This document shows positions 19,525 to 29,322 of a stretch of 64,000 bases of DNA, one piece after another. The number at the start of each line of letters is the position of its first letter. Within the stretch, counting starts at the first letter, position 1. Both the position numbers and the translations under genes were made by a program. The notes under the pieces were generated by a model. That model had not been told where the DNA came from. It made no database searches and saw only the letters and a program-made list of their open reading frames with translations. Source of the DNA: DATCJA01 sp963814955 (lineage in GTDB: Bacteria; Acidobacteriota; Vicinamibacteria; Vicinamibacterales; UBA2999); assembly GCA_963814955.1 (NCBI GenBank), contig CAWFEX010000001.1, positions 186,001 through 250,000 of the forward strand, read 5' to 3'.

Positions 19525-20616
19525 ATGTCGTCGTCAGCCATCAAACCTCTGCTCGGGTTGCTCGTCGCCGCGGCAATTGCCGCTGCCGTGGCCCAGACCG
19601 TTGCAGCCCAGGCGCCGGACGGCCGCTGGATCCGGCTCGCGCCGTATCCGCAACCGACCCAGGAGATTGGCGCGGCTGTAGTCGGCGGCAAGCTGTACAT
19701 CCTTGGTGCGTACGGCCAGAATGCCCCGGGCGGTCTGGCCGGCTGGTTCAATGAGTACGATCCTGCAACTGATCGCTGGACGAAGAAGCCGGATATTCCA
19801 ATGCCTGTCCATCACCAGGCGATGGTGGGGTTCAACGGCAAGGTCTACGTCTTCGGCGGTGGCATCAAGCTGACGCCCACCGGCGACAACTGGTTTCCGA
19901 CCAATCGTTCGTGGGAATTCACCCCCGCGACGAACACCTGGCGCGAAATTGCGGCGATGCCCACCAAGCGTGGTGGCGGATTTGCCACCGAGCTCGGTGG
20001 AAAAATCTACGTGATTGGCGGAGCCGGCTATCACCCGGGTCAGAAGGAAGACGTTTCGATCAGCGCAACGGTCCCGCATCGATCGGTCGCGACCAACGAG
20101 GTATACGACCCGGCGACCAATACCTGGGAAACGCGCACGCCGATGAACGTGCCGCGCAACCATCATGCGGGCGCGGCCGTGAACGGAAAAATCTACGCGA
20201 TTGGCGGCAGGGTGGGATGGTCGTTCGTCGGGTCGAGCAGTGTCGACACCGTCGAGGAATACGATCCCGCGACGGATCGATGGCGGGTTCGAACGCGAAT
20301 GATCTATCCGCGAAGCGGCATGGCCTACGGGACTGACGGGCGTCTGATCTACACGCTCGGCGGCGAATACCTCGACAGCGAAATGGTGGGTGTCTTCCGC
20401 AGCTTCGAGGCGTACGACCCGGCTCGCGATCGCTGGTACTCTCTGCCTCCCATGACGGTGCCCCGGCACGGCTTTGCGGGCGGCATCATCGGCAACAGGT
20501 TCCATGCCGTGAGCGGCCAGCTTCAGAGCGGCACCGGCGGCGGCGGCCCCGGTTCCACCGAAGCGCACGAAGCATTCGAGTTCGAGCGGGCGCCCGGCGC
20601 CACCGCAAGCAGATAG
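19525..20616 (+). CDS. Secreted kelch-repeat protein (kelch 2)
   Basis: The intact 363-residue frame follows AGGAGG by 7 nt. Signal peptide LLGLLVAAAIAAAVAQTVAA, then six kelch units, e.g. GGKLYILGAYGQ, WFNEYDPATDRWTKKPDIPM, GGKIYVIGGAGYHPG, VEEYDPATDRWRVRTRM, FEAYDPARDRWYSLPPM, ending GNRFHAVSGQLQ. First of a co-oriented run kelch 2 - kelch 3 - NHL propeller with short spacers, likely one transcript. Function unknown; extracellular propeller inferred to bind ligands or surfaces. Confidence 0.85.
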   Translation: MSSSAIKPLLGLLVAAAIAAAVAQTVAAQAPDGRWIRLAPYPQPTQEIGAAVVGGKLYILGAYGQNAPGGLAGWFNEYDPATDRWTKKPDIPMPVHHQAMVGFNGKVYVFGGGIKLTPTGDNWFPTNRSWEFTPATNTWREIAAMPTKRGGGFATELGGKIYVIGGAGYHPGQKEDVSISATVPHRSVATNEVYDPATNTWETRTPMNVPRNHHAGAAVNGKIYAIGGRVGWSFVGSSSVDTVEEYDPATDRWRVRTRMIYPRSGMAYGTDGRLIYTLGGEYLDSEMVGVFRSFEAYDPARDRWYSLPPMTVPRHGFAGGIIGNRFHAVSGQLQSGTGGGGPGSTEAHEAFEFERAPGATASR

Positions 20617-20626
20617 TGATAACGGG

Positions 20627-20691
20627 CCACAGAGACACAGAGACACGGAGGGGAAATTTTTTGACTCCGTGCCTTCGCGGCTCCGCGGCTC
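20627..20691. repeat. Short-period inverted array (8-nt units)
   Basis: Left arm CCACAGAGACACAGAGACAC with an 8-nt period, right arm GACTCCGTGCCTTCGCGGCT in opposite orientation, loop GGGGAAATTTTTT. It belongs to the widely scattered CACAGAGA type of intergenic inverted repeat and separates two tandem kelch genes. Confidence 0.6.
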
Positions 20692-20710
20692 GTCGTGAGG
20701 AGACAAATCG

Positions 20711-21775
20711 ATGTCGTGGTCAATTCGGGTCCTAATCTTCTTCCTGCTCGCTTCCGTTGCGGTCAACTCTCAGATGCAAGGGCGCTGGGTACGGCTTGCC
20801 CCGATTCCGACGCCAAACGAGGAATGGGACAGCGCGGTCGTCAACGGAAAGCTGTATCTGTTTGGCGGAAATCCGGTGGCTGTCGCCGGCAAGCAGGGTG
20901 CGCCTCCTGGAAATGTGTTCGAGTACGACCCGGCCGCGGACCGCTGGACCAAGAAAAAGAACATGCCGCAGCCGGCGCATCACAATGGGGTCGTTGGCTA
21001 CAACGGCAAGATCTACGTGTTCGGGGGCGGCGTTCAGCGGCAGGCGGGCGGGCCGACCCAGTTCCCGATCGACAACAGCTGGGAATACGACCCGGCAGCC
21101 GACTCGTGGCGGGCACTGGCACCCATGCCGATTCGCCGCCTCGCCGCAGCCGCGGTTGAATCCGGCGGCAAAATCTATGTGATGGGCGGTGTTGCTCAGT
21201 ATCCCGGTCTCGAAAATCAGTCGCTGGCGGGCGAGGAGCCCCACCGCGTGCTGGACCTCAATCACATGTACGATCCGGCAACCAACACGTGGCAGGTGCG
21301 CCAGACGATGCCAACGCCGCGGAACCACATGTTCGTCGGAGTGGTTGGCGGCAAGGTGTACGTGATCGGGGGCCGCGTCGGTTCGATGTCTGTGGCGACG
21401 GGAAGCACGACGGACCTCGTGGAGGAATACGACATTGCTGCCGATCGTTGGGGCGCGGTCAAGCTGCGGATGCCGACACCGAGAGATGGCGGTGTCGTTG
21501 GCGTCTATCAGAACCGGATCTACGTGGCGGGCGGGCAGAGCATCACCGCTATCAACAATTCAGTGTCCCGCGCGCTCGAGGTATACGATCCGGCGAGCAA
21601 CAGCTGGCTGTCGTTTCCGAACCTGCCGCAGGCGAGGCACGGACAGGGCGGCGGCGTCATCGGAAACCGCTTCCACATCGTCAGCGGACACATCACGGCA
21701 GCGTTCAGCGGTGGGGAGCCGCTGAATGTACCGAATCACGATGCCTTTGACTTCAGTGCAGCAGGTAGTCGGTAA
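20711..21775 (+). CDS. Secreted kelch-repeat protein (kelch 3)
   Basis: 354-residue intact frame with signal peptide MSWSIRVLIFFLLASVAVNS and six kelch units: NGKLYLFGGNPVAV, VFEYDPAADRWTKKKNM, NGKIYVFGGGVQRQ, GGKIYVMGGVAQYPG, GGKVYVIGGRVGSMS, VEEYDIAADRWGAVKLRM, ending IGNRFHIVSGHI. Tandem neighbour of kelch 2 and similar in order of motifs, so the pair looks like a duplication. No catalytic residues recognised. Confidence 0.85.
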   Translation: MSWSIRVLIFFLLASVAVNSQMQGRWVRLAPIPTPNEEWDSAVVNGKLYLFGGNPVAVAGKQGAPPGNVFEYDPAADRWTKKKNMPQPAHHNGVVGYNGKIYVFGGGVQRQAGGPTQFPIDNSWEYDPAADSWRALAPMPIRRLAAAAVESGGKIYVMGGVAQYPGLENQSLAGEEPHRVLDLNHMYDPATNTWQVRQTMPTPRNHMFVGVVGGKVYVIGGRVGSMSVATGSTTDLVEEYDIAADRWGAVKLRMPTPRDGGVVGVYQNRIYVAGGQSITAINNSVSRALEVYDPASNSWLSFPNLPQARHGQGGGVIGNRFHIVSGHITAAFSGGEPLNVPNHDAFDFSAAGSR

Positions 21776-21790
21776 CGCGGAGAGACAGCT

Positions 21791-23011
21791 ATGACTATGC
21801 AGAAGCGCACCCTTGCGGTCGTTTTCATCATCTGCGGCGCCCTGGCACTCGCGACACATTGGGGCGGAGGCGTCCAGGCGCAGGCGCCGGGGCAGGCGGT
21901 GGATGAAAGCGGCGCGCCCGTGTTCAAGGTGGATCCTTTCTGGCCAAAGCCGCTGCCCAATCGGTGGAGCATGCAGCAGGTGACCGGGCTCCATGTCGAC
22001 CACATGGACCACATCTGGTTCCTCAACCGCAACCAGGCGGCCGAAGGTGACGAGATCGGCGGCGGTGATAATCCGCCGCGCATCGAGTGCTGCGTGCGCG
22101 GACCGGAAGTCATCGAACTGGATCAGGAAGGCAACGTAGTGCACGGCTGGGGAGGCGCCAGCCACCATCCCCAGTGGCCGACGGCGCTGCAGACGGTTAT
22201 CGCGGACACGAAGGGGTTCGTCTGGGTGTCGGGCACCGGGGCCCAGGACAGCATTCTGAAGTTCACCCGCGACGGAAAATTCGTATGGGATTTCGGCCAC
22301 CGTCCGCCGCCGGAAGCGCAGATGGCACCGGAGAACAATCAGGAGACCGGCTTCCTCATCAACAAGGGCCGTTTCCAGCTCGACGAGGTGGCCAACGAGC
22401 TCTACATCATTCAGCAGAAGCGCGTGGTCATCTATGACGCGACGACCGGCGCGTACAAGCGCGGCTGGGGCGGCCACGGCATGCCGTTGAGCGAAATATC
22501 GAACGACCCGACTCCGCCCTACAAGTGGACCGGTGCGCCCCCACCTCCCGAGAAGAACTTCGTGCCCGATCTGCACTTCGTCGAGATCTCGAAGGACCGG
22601 CTCGTCTACATCGGCGAGCGTGGGCAGAACCGGATCGAGGTTTTCACCACCGACGGCAAGTTCGTGAAGGAGTTCTCGGTGGCCCCGAACACGCCGGCCC
22701 GCGGCGAAGGCTGCGGCGGCCTGGCCAACACCAAGATGCCGCCATGCGGCACCACCTACAAGCTCGCCATCTCACGCGACGCGCAGCAGAAGTTCCTGTA
22801 CGTGGCCGACGGGACGAACAATCGCGTGTGGATTCTCGACCGTCAGAGCGGCAGAACGCTTGGATCGTTCGGGGGCAACGGACGGTATGCGGGCCAGCTG
22901 CACTGGATCAACGCCATCGGGATGGATTCGAAAGGAAACATCTACACCGGCGAGGTCGAGCAGGCGAAGCGGATTCAGAAGTTCGCGCCCGTGATGGCCA
23001 GCAGGCGGTAG
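21791..23011 (+). CDS. Secreted NHL-repeat / six-bladed beta-propeller protein
   Basis: The 406-residue product starts 15 nt after the kelch 3 stop. Signal peptide LAVVFIICGALALATHWGGG. NHL-type units follow: VTGLHVDHMDHIWFLNRNQ, VIADTKGFVWVSGTGAQDSI, LKFTRDGKFVWDFGH, YIGERGQNRIEVFTTDGKFV, LYVADGTNNRVWILDRQSG and IGMDSKGNIYTGEVEQAKRI. The order of motifs resembles the peptidylglycine alpha-amidating-lyase-like propellers found in acidobacterial secretomes. Enzymatic activity is not supported. A CCxxGPEV segment and a CxxLANTKMPPC segment may carry disulphides. Likely in the same transcript as kelch 2 and 3. Confidence 0.82.
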   Translation: MTMQKRTLAVVFIICGALALATHWGGGVQAQAPGQAVDESGAPVFKVDPFWPKPLPNRWSMQQVTGLHVDHMDHIWFLNRNQAAEGDEIGGGDNPPRIECCVRGPEVIELDQEGNVVHGWGGASHHPQWPTALQTVIADTKGFVWVSGTGAQDSILKFTRDGKFVWDFGHRPPPEAQMAPENNQETGFLINKGRFQLDEVANELYIIQQKRVVIYDATTGAYKRGWGGHGMPLSEISNDPTPPYKWTGAPPPPEKNFVPDLHFVEISKDRLVYIGERGQNRIEVFTTDGKFVKEFSVAPNTPARGEGCGGLANTKMPPCGTTYKLAISRDAQQKFLYVADGTNNRVWILDRQSGRTLGSFGGNGRYAGQLHWINAIGMDSKGNIYTGEVEQAKRIQKFAPVMASRR

Positions 23012-23021
23012 AGCGCACACC

Positions 23022-23064
23022 GTAGAGCGCACGCTTCAGCGTGCGCCTCGACGACCCGCCCTAC
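23022..23064. repeat. REP-like element supplying a stop codon
   Basis: GTAGAGCGCACGCTTCAGCGTGCGC then GACCCGCCCTAC. Its terminal CTAC contains the stop codon (23061-23063, minus strand) of the efflux adaptor gene. It separates the convergent NHL gene and efflux operon. A shorter GTAGAGCGCACAC copy precedes it at 23008. Confidence 0.7.
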
Positions 23065-24320
23065 CTTCCCTGGATTCGTTCTCGTTCCGCGCGCAGGAAA
23101 AATACACCGTCGGTGACGACAGAGACGCCCGGCTGCAGACCAGACAGCACTAGCAGCTGATCCCCGTTCTCGCCACCGATCTCCACCTTCCGCTCCACGA
23201 ATCGTCCCGACTGCGCATCGGACGTGGTGTAAACGACTGCATCGCTGCCGACCATCTGCACAGCGGACTTCGGCACGAACGTGCCCTCGCGCCGCGAAGC
23301 TTCACCGACACGGGCGTCGACGTACATGCCAAGGCGGAGACGGCCAGATGGATTCGGCACCTCGACACGAAGCTTGGCCGTGCGCGTCTCCTGCTGCACC
23401 TGCGGATCGATATAGGCGACGCGTCCGCGAAGCGTCATGCCTGGATACGAGGCGCTGGTGACGGTGGCGGGACTTCCCACGCGTACCTTGGCGAAGTCGC
23501 GCTCGTACAGATCCGCAATCACCCACACGGTCGAGAGATCGACGATCGTGAAGAGGGGCATCGACGGATCGATGTTCAGCCCGACATTTGCGGCCCGCCG
23601 CGTGATGACGCCAGGAAATGGCGCGCGTATCGCCGTGGTCGTCACAACGTCCTGCGGCCCGGCGAGTCGCTGGGTGCGATCCTCGGGGATGCCAAGGAGA
23701 GTGAGGCGCGCCCGCGCGATTTCCACGGCGGCGTCGATCTTCGCGCGTTCGGCCTCGTGCTCTTCGAGCTCCTGACGGGTGGCCGCTCCGATCGCCGTGA
23801 GACGCTGCGTGCGTGTCTGCAACTGCTGGTGTGCGAGCTGCTCTGCGCGCGCGGCGATGAAGGCTGTTTGCGCGTCGGCCAGCTCCGGGCTGTAAACGGT
23901 GGCGAGCGGCTGCTGTGCCGTGACCTGCGTCCCGAGGTCCGCATTCACCTGCGTCACGCGTCCCGACACGAGTGACGTTACTACCAGTTCTTTGTAGGCA
24001 TTCGGCTCAACGACGCCAGGGATGCGCAGCTCCGTTGTCGTGACGCCTGCAGTCGCACGAACGGTCCTTATCCCGGCGCGCGACACCATCTCGGGACTCA
24101 AGGTCACGACGACCTCTGCGACGTCGCCCTCGGATGGCGCTGCATGCTGGTGTTGACCAACGCCCGCCGGTACGACGTGCTCGGCCGGTGGCTGGAGCGT
24201 CTCCGTTTCCGGTGCCGCGGGCTGGCGGATGCCGTAGCCGATGGCGATGCCAATGGCGACGAGGCAGGCGCCCAGGCCGGCGAACACGGGCCAGGAGACG
24301 CGCCCTCGTGGGTCCGTCAC
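23061..24320 (-). CDS. RND efflux periplasmic adaptor (CusB/CzcB type)
   Basis: The 419-residue intact protein has an N-terminal membrane anchor (FAGLGACLVAIGIAIGYGI), a His-containing linker (GVGQHQHAAPSEG), a barrel-sandwich start (LRIPGVVEPNAYKELVV), the lipoyl-like VSGRVTQVNADLGTQVTAQQ, a helical hairpin (about 150-220), the second sandwich half (IRAPFPGVITRRAANVGLNI), a beta-barrel (VIADLYERDFAKVRVGSPAT) and a membrane-proximal domain. This is the membrane-fusion subunit linking CusA and the TolC-like protein in heavy-metal (Cu/Ag or Co/Zn/Cd) efflux. Its ATG overlaps the stop of the TolC-like gene by 4 nt, and it is last in the operon. Methionine-rich copper sites of E. coli CusB were not seen. 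Confidence 0.9.
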   Translation of the reverse strand: MTDPRGRVSWPVFAGLGACLVAIGIAIGYGIRQPAAPETETLQPPAEHVVPAGVGQHQHAAPSEGDVAEVVVTLSPEMVSRAGIRTVRATAGVTTTELRIPGVVEPNAYKELVVTSLVSGRVTQVNADLGTQVTAQQPLATVYSPELADAQTAFIAARAEQLAHQQLQTRTQRLTAIGAATRQELEEHEAERAKIDAAVEIARARLTLLGIPEDRTQRLAGPQDVVTTTAIRAPFPGVITRRAANVGLNIDPSMPLFTIVDLSTVWVIADLYERDFAKVRVGSPATVTSASYPGMTLRGRVAYIDPQVQQETRTAKLRVEVPNPSGRLRLGMYVDARVGEASRREGTFVPKSAVQMVGSDAVVYTTSDAQSGRFVERKVEIGGENGDQLLVLSGLQPGVSVVTDGVFFLRAERERIQGR

Positions 24321-25596
24321 TGGGTTTCTCCGAACGCGCGTGCGACGGCCGTGCGCGCATCATAGGCGCGCGCCAGGACTGTCGTATAAGCGGACTCGAT
24401 CTCGAGGTAGCGACGTTGTTCCGCCAATACGTCGGACAGAGGAAAACGGCCGAGATCGTAGGCTTCGAGCATCACATCCACATTCTGCCGCGCCAGCTCA
24501 CGCACCGTCGTCGAATAGATGTCCACGGCGCGACGGGCCTCGCGCTCACGCGCGATCGCTGCGTCGATTTCCGCGCGGGCCGCCCGCTGGCGCGCGGCGA
24601 ACAGCGCGTCGGCTCCCTGCCGTTCGGCCCGCGCCGATGCCAGCAGGCCCTGATTCCGGTTCGAAAACGGGAGCGTCACTCTGGCTCCGACTATGTAAAG
24701 GTGTGAAAGGTATTCTGGATCGGGACTGCGGCGCCGTGGTCGTCGAGTCCCAAGCTGCGGAAACATCCAACGGTTTCTGCGTCCAGCCGCCCGACCACTG
24801 ATATGTCGGACCGGGCGTTCCGCCGACGCCTGCTTCGGCGCGCGCGTCGGCCAGCCCGATGCGGGCGATTGCTTCACGGAGGTCCGGCCTTGCTTCTATC
24901 GCGGCCACAGGAGTCATCCGCGGCACCATCGGCGAGGCCATCAGACCCTCGAGCGAGTCGCTGAGTACAAGGGGGGCGTCGGGTTCCAGTCCTACCACTG
25001 CCTTCAGCTCGATCGTGGCCGCTTCGAGGTCGCCTGTCGCGAGCGCGGCGTCCGCTTCCAGCCGCAGAGCTTCGACGGCTGCCAGATTCGCGTCGAGCTT
25101 CGTCGACCCGCCTTCGGTGACGCGTCGGTCGAGCAGGTCGCGCATCCGGCGGGTGGTTGTCAGCGCCTCGTTGATCAACTCCAGCGTGCGCCGCGCCGCC
25201 AGCACACGTCCGGCCTGCTCGCGAACCAAGGACGCAAGCAGCCGTTCGCGGTCGCGAATTGACAGAGAGGTCACGTCCGCCATCCGCTGGGCGGCGGTCA
25301 CGCGCGCGGGTCGGCGAAACAGGTCGAGCGGCCATTCCACGTCGACACCGGTGATCATCATGCCGCCCGGCTCGTGTTCATGACTGGACGACAGCGTCGG
25401 GTTTGGCCTGAGCGCCGCCTGCATGACCTGGCCGCTGGCGACGCCCGACTTCTGTCCGCACAACCTGCAGCTCGGGCGACCGTTCGAGAGCGGTGGCGAC
25501 CAGCTCCTCCACCGTGACTCCCTGCGCCGACGCGCTGACCGGCAGCGCCGTTCCCACAAAAAGTGCGTACATGGCGACACGTGTGATTCGATTCAT
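24317..25596 (-). CDS. TolC-family outer-membrane efflux protein (CusC/CzcC type; two frameshifts)
   Basis: The ATG at 25596 overlaps the stop of the RND gene by 4 nt. The signal peptide (RVAMYALFVGTALPVSASA) leads to VEELVATALERSPELQVVR. The frame changes near 25440. The middle stretch carries the first long helical pair (QMADVTSLSIRDRERLLASL, EGGSTKLDANLAAVEALRLE, RPDLREAIARIGLADARAEA). A second change near 24750 leads to IVGARVTLPFSNRNQG and LGRFPLSDVLAEQRRYLEIE. These are the two repeats of the outer-membrane efflux family. About 426 residues in total, a normal length. The gene sits between the pump and the adaptor, which gives the order A-C-B. Confidence 0.82.
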
Positions 25597-28500
25597 TGCA
25601 CGTTCCCCTCGAAGACCGCCGACCCGCGGCCGGCGGGGCCGTTCCACTCGATTGCCATGCGCCAGGATCCCGCCATGCCGAAATCTCCGGTCGCGTCGTA
25701 CAGCCCCGGCTGTCCAGTGGGTGCGATCGTGATCGGGCTGTTCATCACCATGCCGGGCATCGTCATCGACGCGGCGAGCGCCACGGTCCCGACGTCGATG
25801 CGCTCGTTGGTTGTTGCCGAGCGAAATTCAATCCTGAACCGGTTGCTCCCGGTGCGAAGTCCACCTTCCGGATTCGACAGCGTGACGACGAGATCGCCGG
25901 TGCGAATCGTCTCGAGCACCGTGCCGGCTGTTTCGTCGGCCGGCTGCGCCTGACGGCCCCATAGCCACCAGCCGGTGCCAGCAACTGCAACGATGACGAG
26001 TGAGGCAATGAGTAGGCGGATGCCGGGTCCGCCGTTCCCTTCGCTGAGCGGCACCCGGCCCACATGTGCAGGGACGCCGGGTCCGCTGTCCACTTCGCTG
26101 AGCGGCACCCGGCCTACATCTGTGGCGAGTCTAAGGCGTCGCTCCTGAATCCAGTAGAACAGCACCGGCGTGACGATGAGCACATAGAGCAGCGACGACA
26201 GCATGCCGCCGAGCACCGGTGTGGCCAGCGGTTTCATGACTTCGGCACCGACACGGTCGGTCCACATGATGGGCAGCAGGCCTGCGACAACGGTCGAGAC
26301 CGTCATCACCTTGGGGCGCAGCCGCAGCAGCGCGCCCTCCGTGACGGCATCGCGAAGATCGCGGCTCGTGAGTCTTTGTCCGAGTTCGGCGGCCTTGCGC
26401 CGCACGGCCTCGTCCAGATAGATGACCATGACGACCGCAGTTTGTACGGCAGTTCCGAAGAGGGCGATGAAGCCGACCCACACCGCGACCGAGAAGTTGT
26501 AGCCGAGCATCCACAGCAGGTAGACACCGCCCGTCAACGCGAACGGAACGGTCAGCAGCACATGGGCGGCTTCGAGCGCGGAGTGGTACGTGAAGTACAA
26601 CATCGCGAAAATGACGATGAGGACGATCGGAACGATCAGCTGGAGCCGCTGGCGCGCGCGCTCCTGGTTTTCGTACTGACCACTCCAGCCGAGGAAGTAT
26701 CCGGGGGGCAGCGCCACGCGCGCGGCCACGGCCGCCCTGGCGTCCTCGACGAAGCCGCCGACATCGCGCCCCTGGATGTTCAGCAGCACGGTCGCGAGCA
26801 GCAGCCCATTCTCGGAGGTGATCATGGCGGGGCCGCGCTCATGCTCGAACTGCGCGACCTGGCCGAGCGGCACCTGTTCACCCGAAGGCGCCGCCACCAG
26901 CACGTTGGCGAGGGTCTGGACTTCGTCGCGGTACTCAGCCGCGTATCGCACGCGGACAGGAAAACGCTGCCGTCCCTCGAGCGTCCGCGTGACCACGCGC
27001 TCACCGATGGCCGTTTCGATCACTTCCTGTATCGTTGCGACGCTCAGCCCATATCGTGCGGCAGCATCGCGATCGACGCGCACGTTCAGGTACTGCGCTC
27101 CGACCAGCGGTTCCGGGTACACGTTGGCAGCGCCAGGTACCGACCGCAGCAGATCGGCCACCTGGCGGGCGAGTCCATCGAGCACCGTGAGATCGGTGCC
27201 GTAAATCTTCACGCCGACTTCCGATCGAATGCCCGTCGACAACATCTCAATCCGATTGATGATCGGCATTGTCCAGATGTTGGTAACGCCCGGAAGCTGT
27301 GCCGCTCCCCCGAGCTCCGCACGCAGCCGTTCGAGCGTCATGCCGGAGCGCCACTCGCTGCGGGGCTTCAGGTGGACGACGGTTTCTGTCATGTTGGAGC
27401 GGCGACGGATCGGTGGACGTATCGGCGCGGCCGACTTTGGCCACCGCATATTCGACTTCCGGCACCTGCATCAATGCCGCGTTCTGGCGGCGCGCAATCT
27501 CGGTGTTTTGTTCGAGCGAAATACTTGGATCGGCGATCGGCATGAACAACAGGTCGCCTTCGTTGAGCGGAGGCATGAACTCGCTGCCGATTCGCACGCC
27601 CACCAAGAGGGCACCGGCCAGCACGAGAGCGGCCACGGTCAAGGTCGCCCACCGGTGCGAGAGGGCGGCTTCGAGCGACGGTTGATAAATGCGGCGCAGC
27701 AGCCGCATGACCGGGTTGGCGCTTTCGTCGTGCATCTTGCCGCCCAGCAGCAGCGTGCAGAGCACCGGTACGAGCGTCACCGCCAGCAGCGTGGCGGCAA
27801 GGACCGCAAAGGTCTTGGTGAAGGCGAGCGGCTGGAACAGCTTGCCGGCCTGTCCGGTGAGCGCGAAGACCGGGATGAAGGCGACCACGATAATCGCCAT
27901 CGAGAAAAACACCGGACGGCCCACCAGTCGCGTGGACTCGAGCACGGCCGCCCACACGGCGCGGCGGTCGCGCACGCTGATACCGCTGCGTTCGATCTGG
28001 CGGAACGCGTTTTCGGTCACCACGATGCCGGCGTCGACCAGCACGCCGATCGCGATGGCGATGCCGGCGAGGCTCATGATGTTGGACGAGATGCCCATGT
28101 AGTACATGGCGAGAAACGACATGAGGACCGCGAGCGGAAGCGGAAGCGTGACGACGAGAATCGACCGCAGGTGCATCAGGAATACGACATGCGCCAGTGT
28201 GACCAGCGCGATTTCCTCGAGGAGCGTCGTGCGCAGCGTGTCGACGGCCTGACCGATCAATATGGACCGGTCGTAGAACGGCGTGATTCGCACACCTTCC
28301 GGCAGACCCGCACTGATCTGTTCGATCCGCGCCTTGACGCCGTCGATGACCTGCTGCGCGTTGGCACCCGTTCGAGCCACGATCACGCCGCCGACAGCCT
28401 CATTGGTTCCCTTCACGAGCGACGAGACGCGGAACGCATCGCCAACGTGCACGTCGCCGATCTGATTCACATAGACGGGGACTCCGCCGGCGGCGCCGAC

Positions 28501-29235
28501 CACAATCTGGGCGATGTCGTCCACCGATTCGACGAGTCCGACGCCTCGGACGATCGACCACGTACCATTGGCGTCGAGTACATTGCCGCCGACATTCTGG
28601 TTGCTCCTGCGGACCGCCTCGACGACGTCGCCGAGCGCGAGGTTGTAAGCACGGAGGCGGTTCGGATCGATGTCGATCTGGTACTGCCGGACGTGACCTC
28701 CAATGGAGGCGACTTCGGCAACGCCGGGAACGGCGTTGAGCTGATAGCGGACGAACCAGTCCTGAAGGCTCCGCAGATCGCGGAGTGATTGGCTGTTGCT
28801 GTCGATCGTGTACCAGAACACGTGCCCGACGCCTGTTGCGTCCGGTCCCAGCGTCGGTGTCGTTCCTTCGGGCAGCAGTGTCGACACGAGATTCAGCCGC
28901 TCGAGCACACGCGTGCGCGCGAAGTACTGATCCACGTCATCTTCGAAGATCACGTAGATCATCGAAAAACCGAACGCCGACTGCGAGCGCACGACCCGCA
29001 CGCCGGGAAGACCCTGGAGGTTGACGGTGAGCGGGTAACTGACCTGGTCTTCCACCTCGCGAGCACTGTGCCCCGACCAGTCAGTGAAGACAATGACCTG
29101 GTTGTCGGAAAGATCCGGGATTGCGTCGATGGGTGTTGCGCGCGCTGCCCACCAGCCCCACGCCCCGAATCCGCACGCAAGCAGGATGACGATGAGGCGG
29201 TTTCGAAGCGAGAGTTCGATGATGCGGTTCAGCAT
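25593..29235 (-). CDS. Heavy-metal RND efflux pump (CusA/CzcA type) with C-terminal FixH/YtkA-like domain; frameshift near 27430
   Basis: The ATG at 29235 begins MLNRIIELSLRNRLIVILLA. HME-RND landmarks follow: PDLSDNQVIVFTDWSG, GHVFWYTIDSN, YQIDIDPNRLRAYNLALGDV, GITVDAG-equivalent IGVLVDAGIVVTENAFRQ and AFIPVFALTGQAGKLFQPLA. A one-base insertion near 27430 breaks DPSPL/NMTETVVHLKPRSEW; the rest of the pump follows in the next frame to VLIVTPVLFYWIQERRL. After it comes a repeated VGRVPLSE linker (26012-26117), one extra membrane helix (LLIASLVIVAVAGTGWWLWG) and a ~110-residue FixH/YtkA-like domain (MTMPGMVMNSPI, GLYDATGDFGMAGSWRM). The pump exports metal ions using proton motive force. First gene of the operon. 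Confidence 0.87.
26012..26117. repeat. REP-like duplication inside the RND gene (domain linker)
   Basis: Plus-strand GTAGGCGGATGCCGGGTCCG ... CCGGCCTAC, containing two direct copies of TTCGCTGAGCGGCACCCGGC. It is read in frame as the VGRVPLSE-repeat linker between the RND body and the YtkA-like domain. Confidence 0.65.
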
Positions 29236-29237
29236 GC

Positions 29238-29317
29238 AAGGTCAAAGGTCAAAGGTCAAAGGTCAAAAGGAAGTCGAAAGTCGACCTTTGACCTTTTGCC
29301 TTTTAACTTTTGACTTC
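29238..29317. repeat. Heptad inverted array (AAAGGTC type)
   Basis: Left arm has four perfect AAAGGTC heptamers; the right arm is GACCTTTGACCTTTTGCC and further 7/8-nt units, inverted. The loop is GAAGTCGAAAGTC. It lies just upstream of the RND operon start and after the VOC gene stop, so it would fold as a long hairpin in a readthrough transcript. Confidence 0.7.
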
Positions 29318-29322
29318 CACCG

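Noticed and set aside
26064..27545. Long plus-strand open frame (about 490 codons) opposite the RND pump
   Set aside because: It is antisense to a well-conserved pump, is rich in His/Arg/Asp without any domain, and arises from high-GC codon use. The same holds for 27229-28788.
29238..29317. Possible CRISPR array (regular AAAGGTC repeats)
   Set aside because: Units of 7 nt without spacers of 30-40 nt, inverted arms and no cas genes: not CRISPR.
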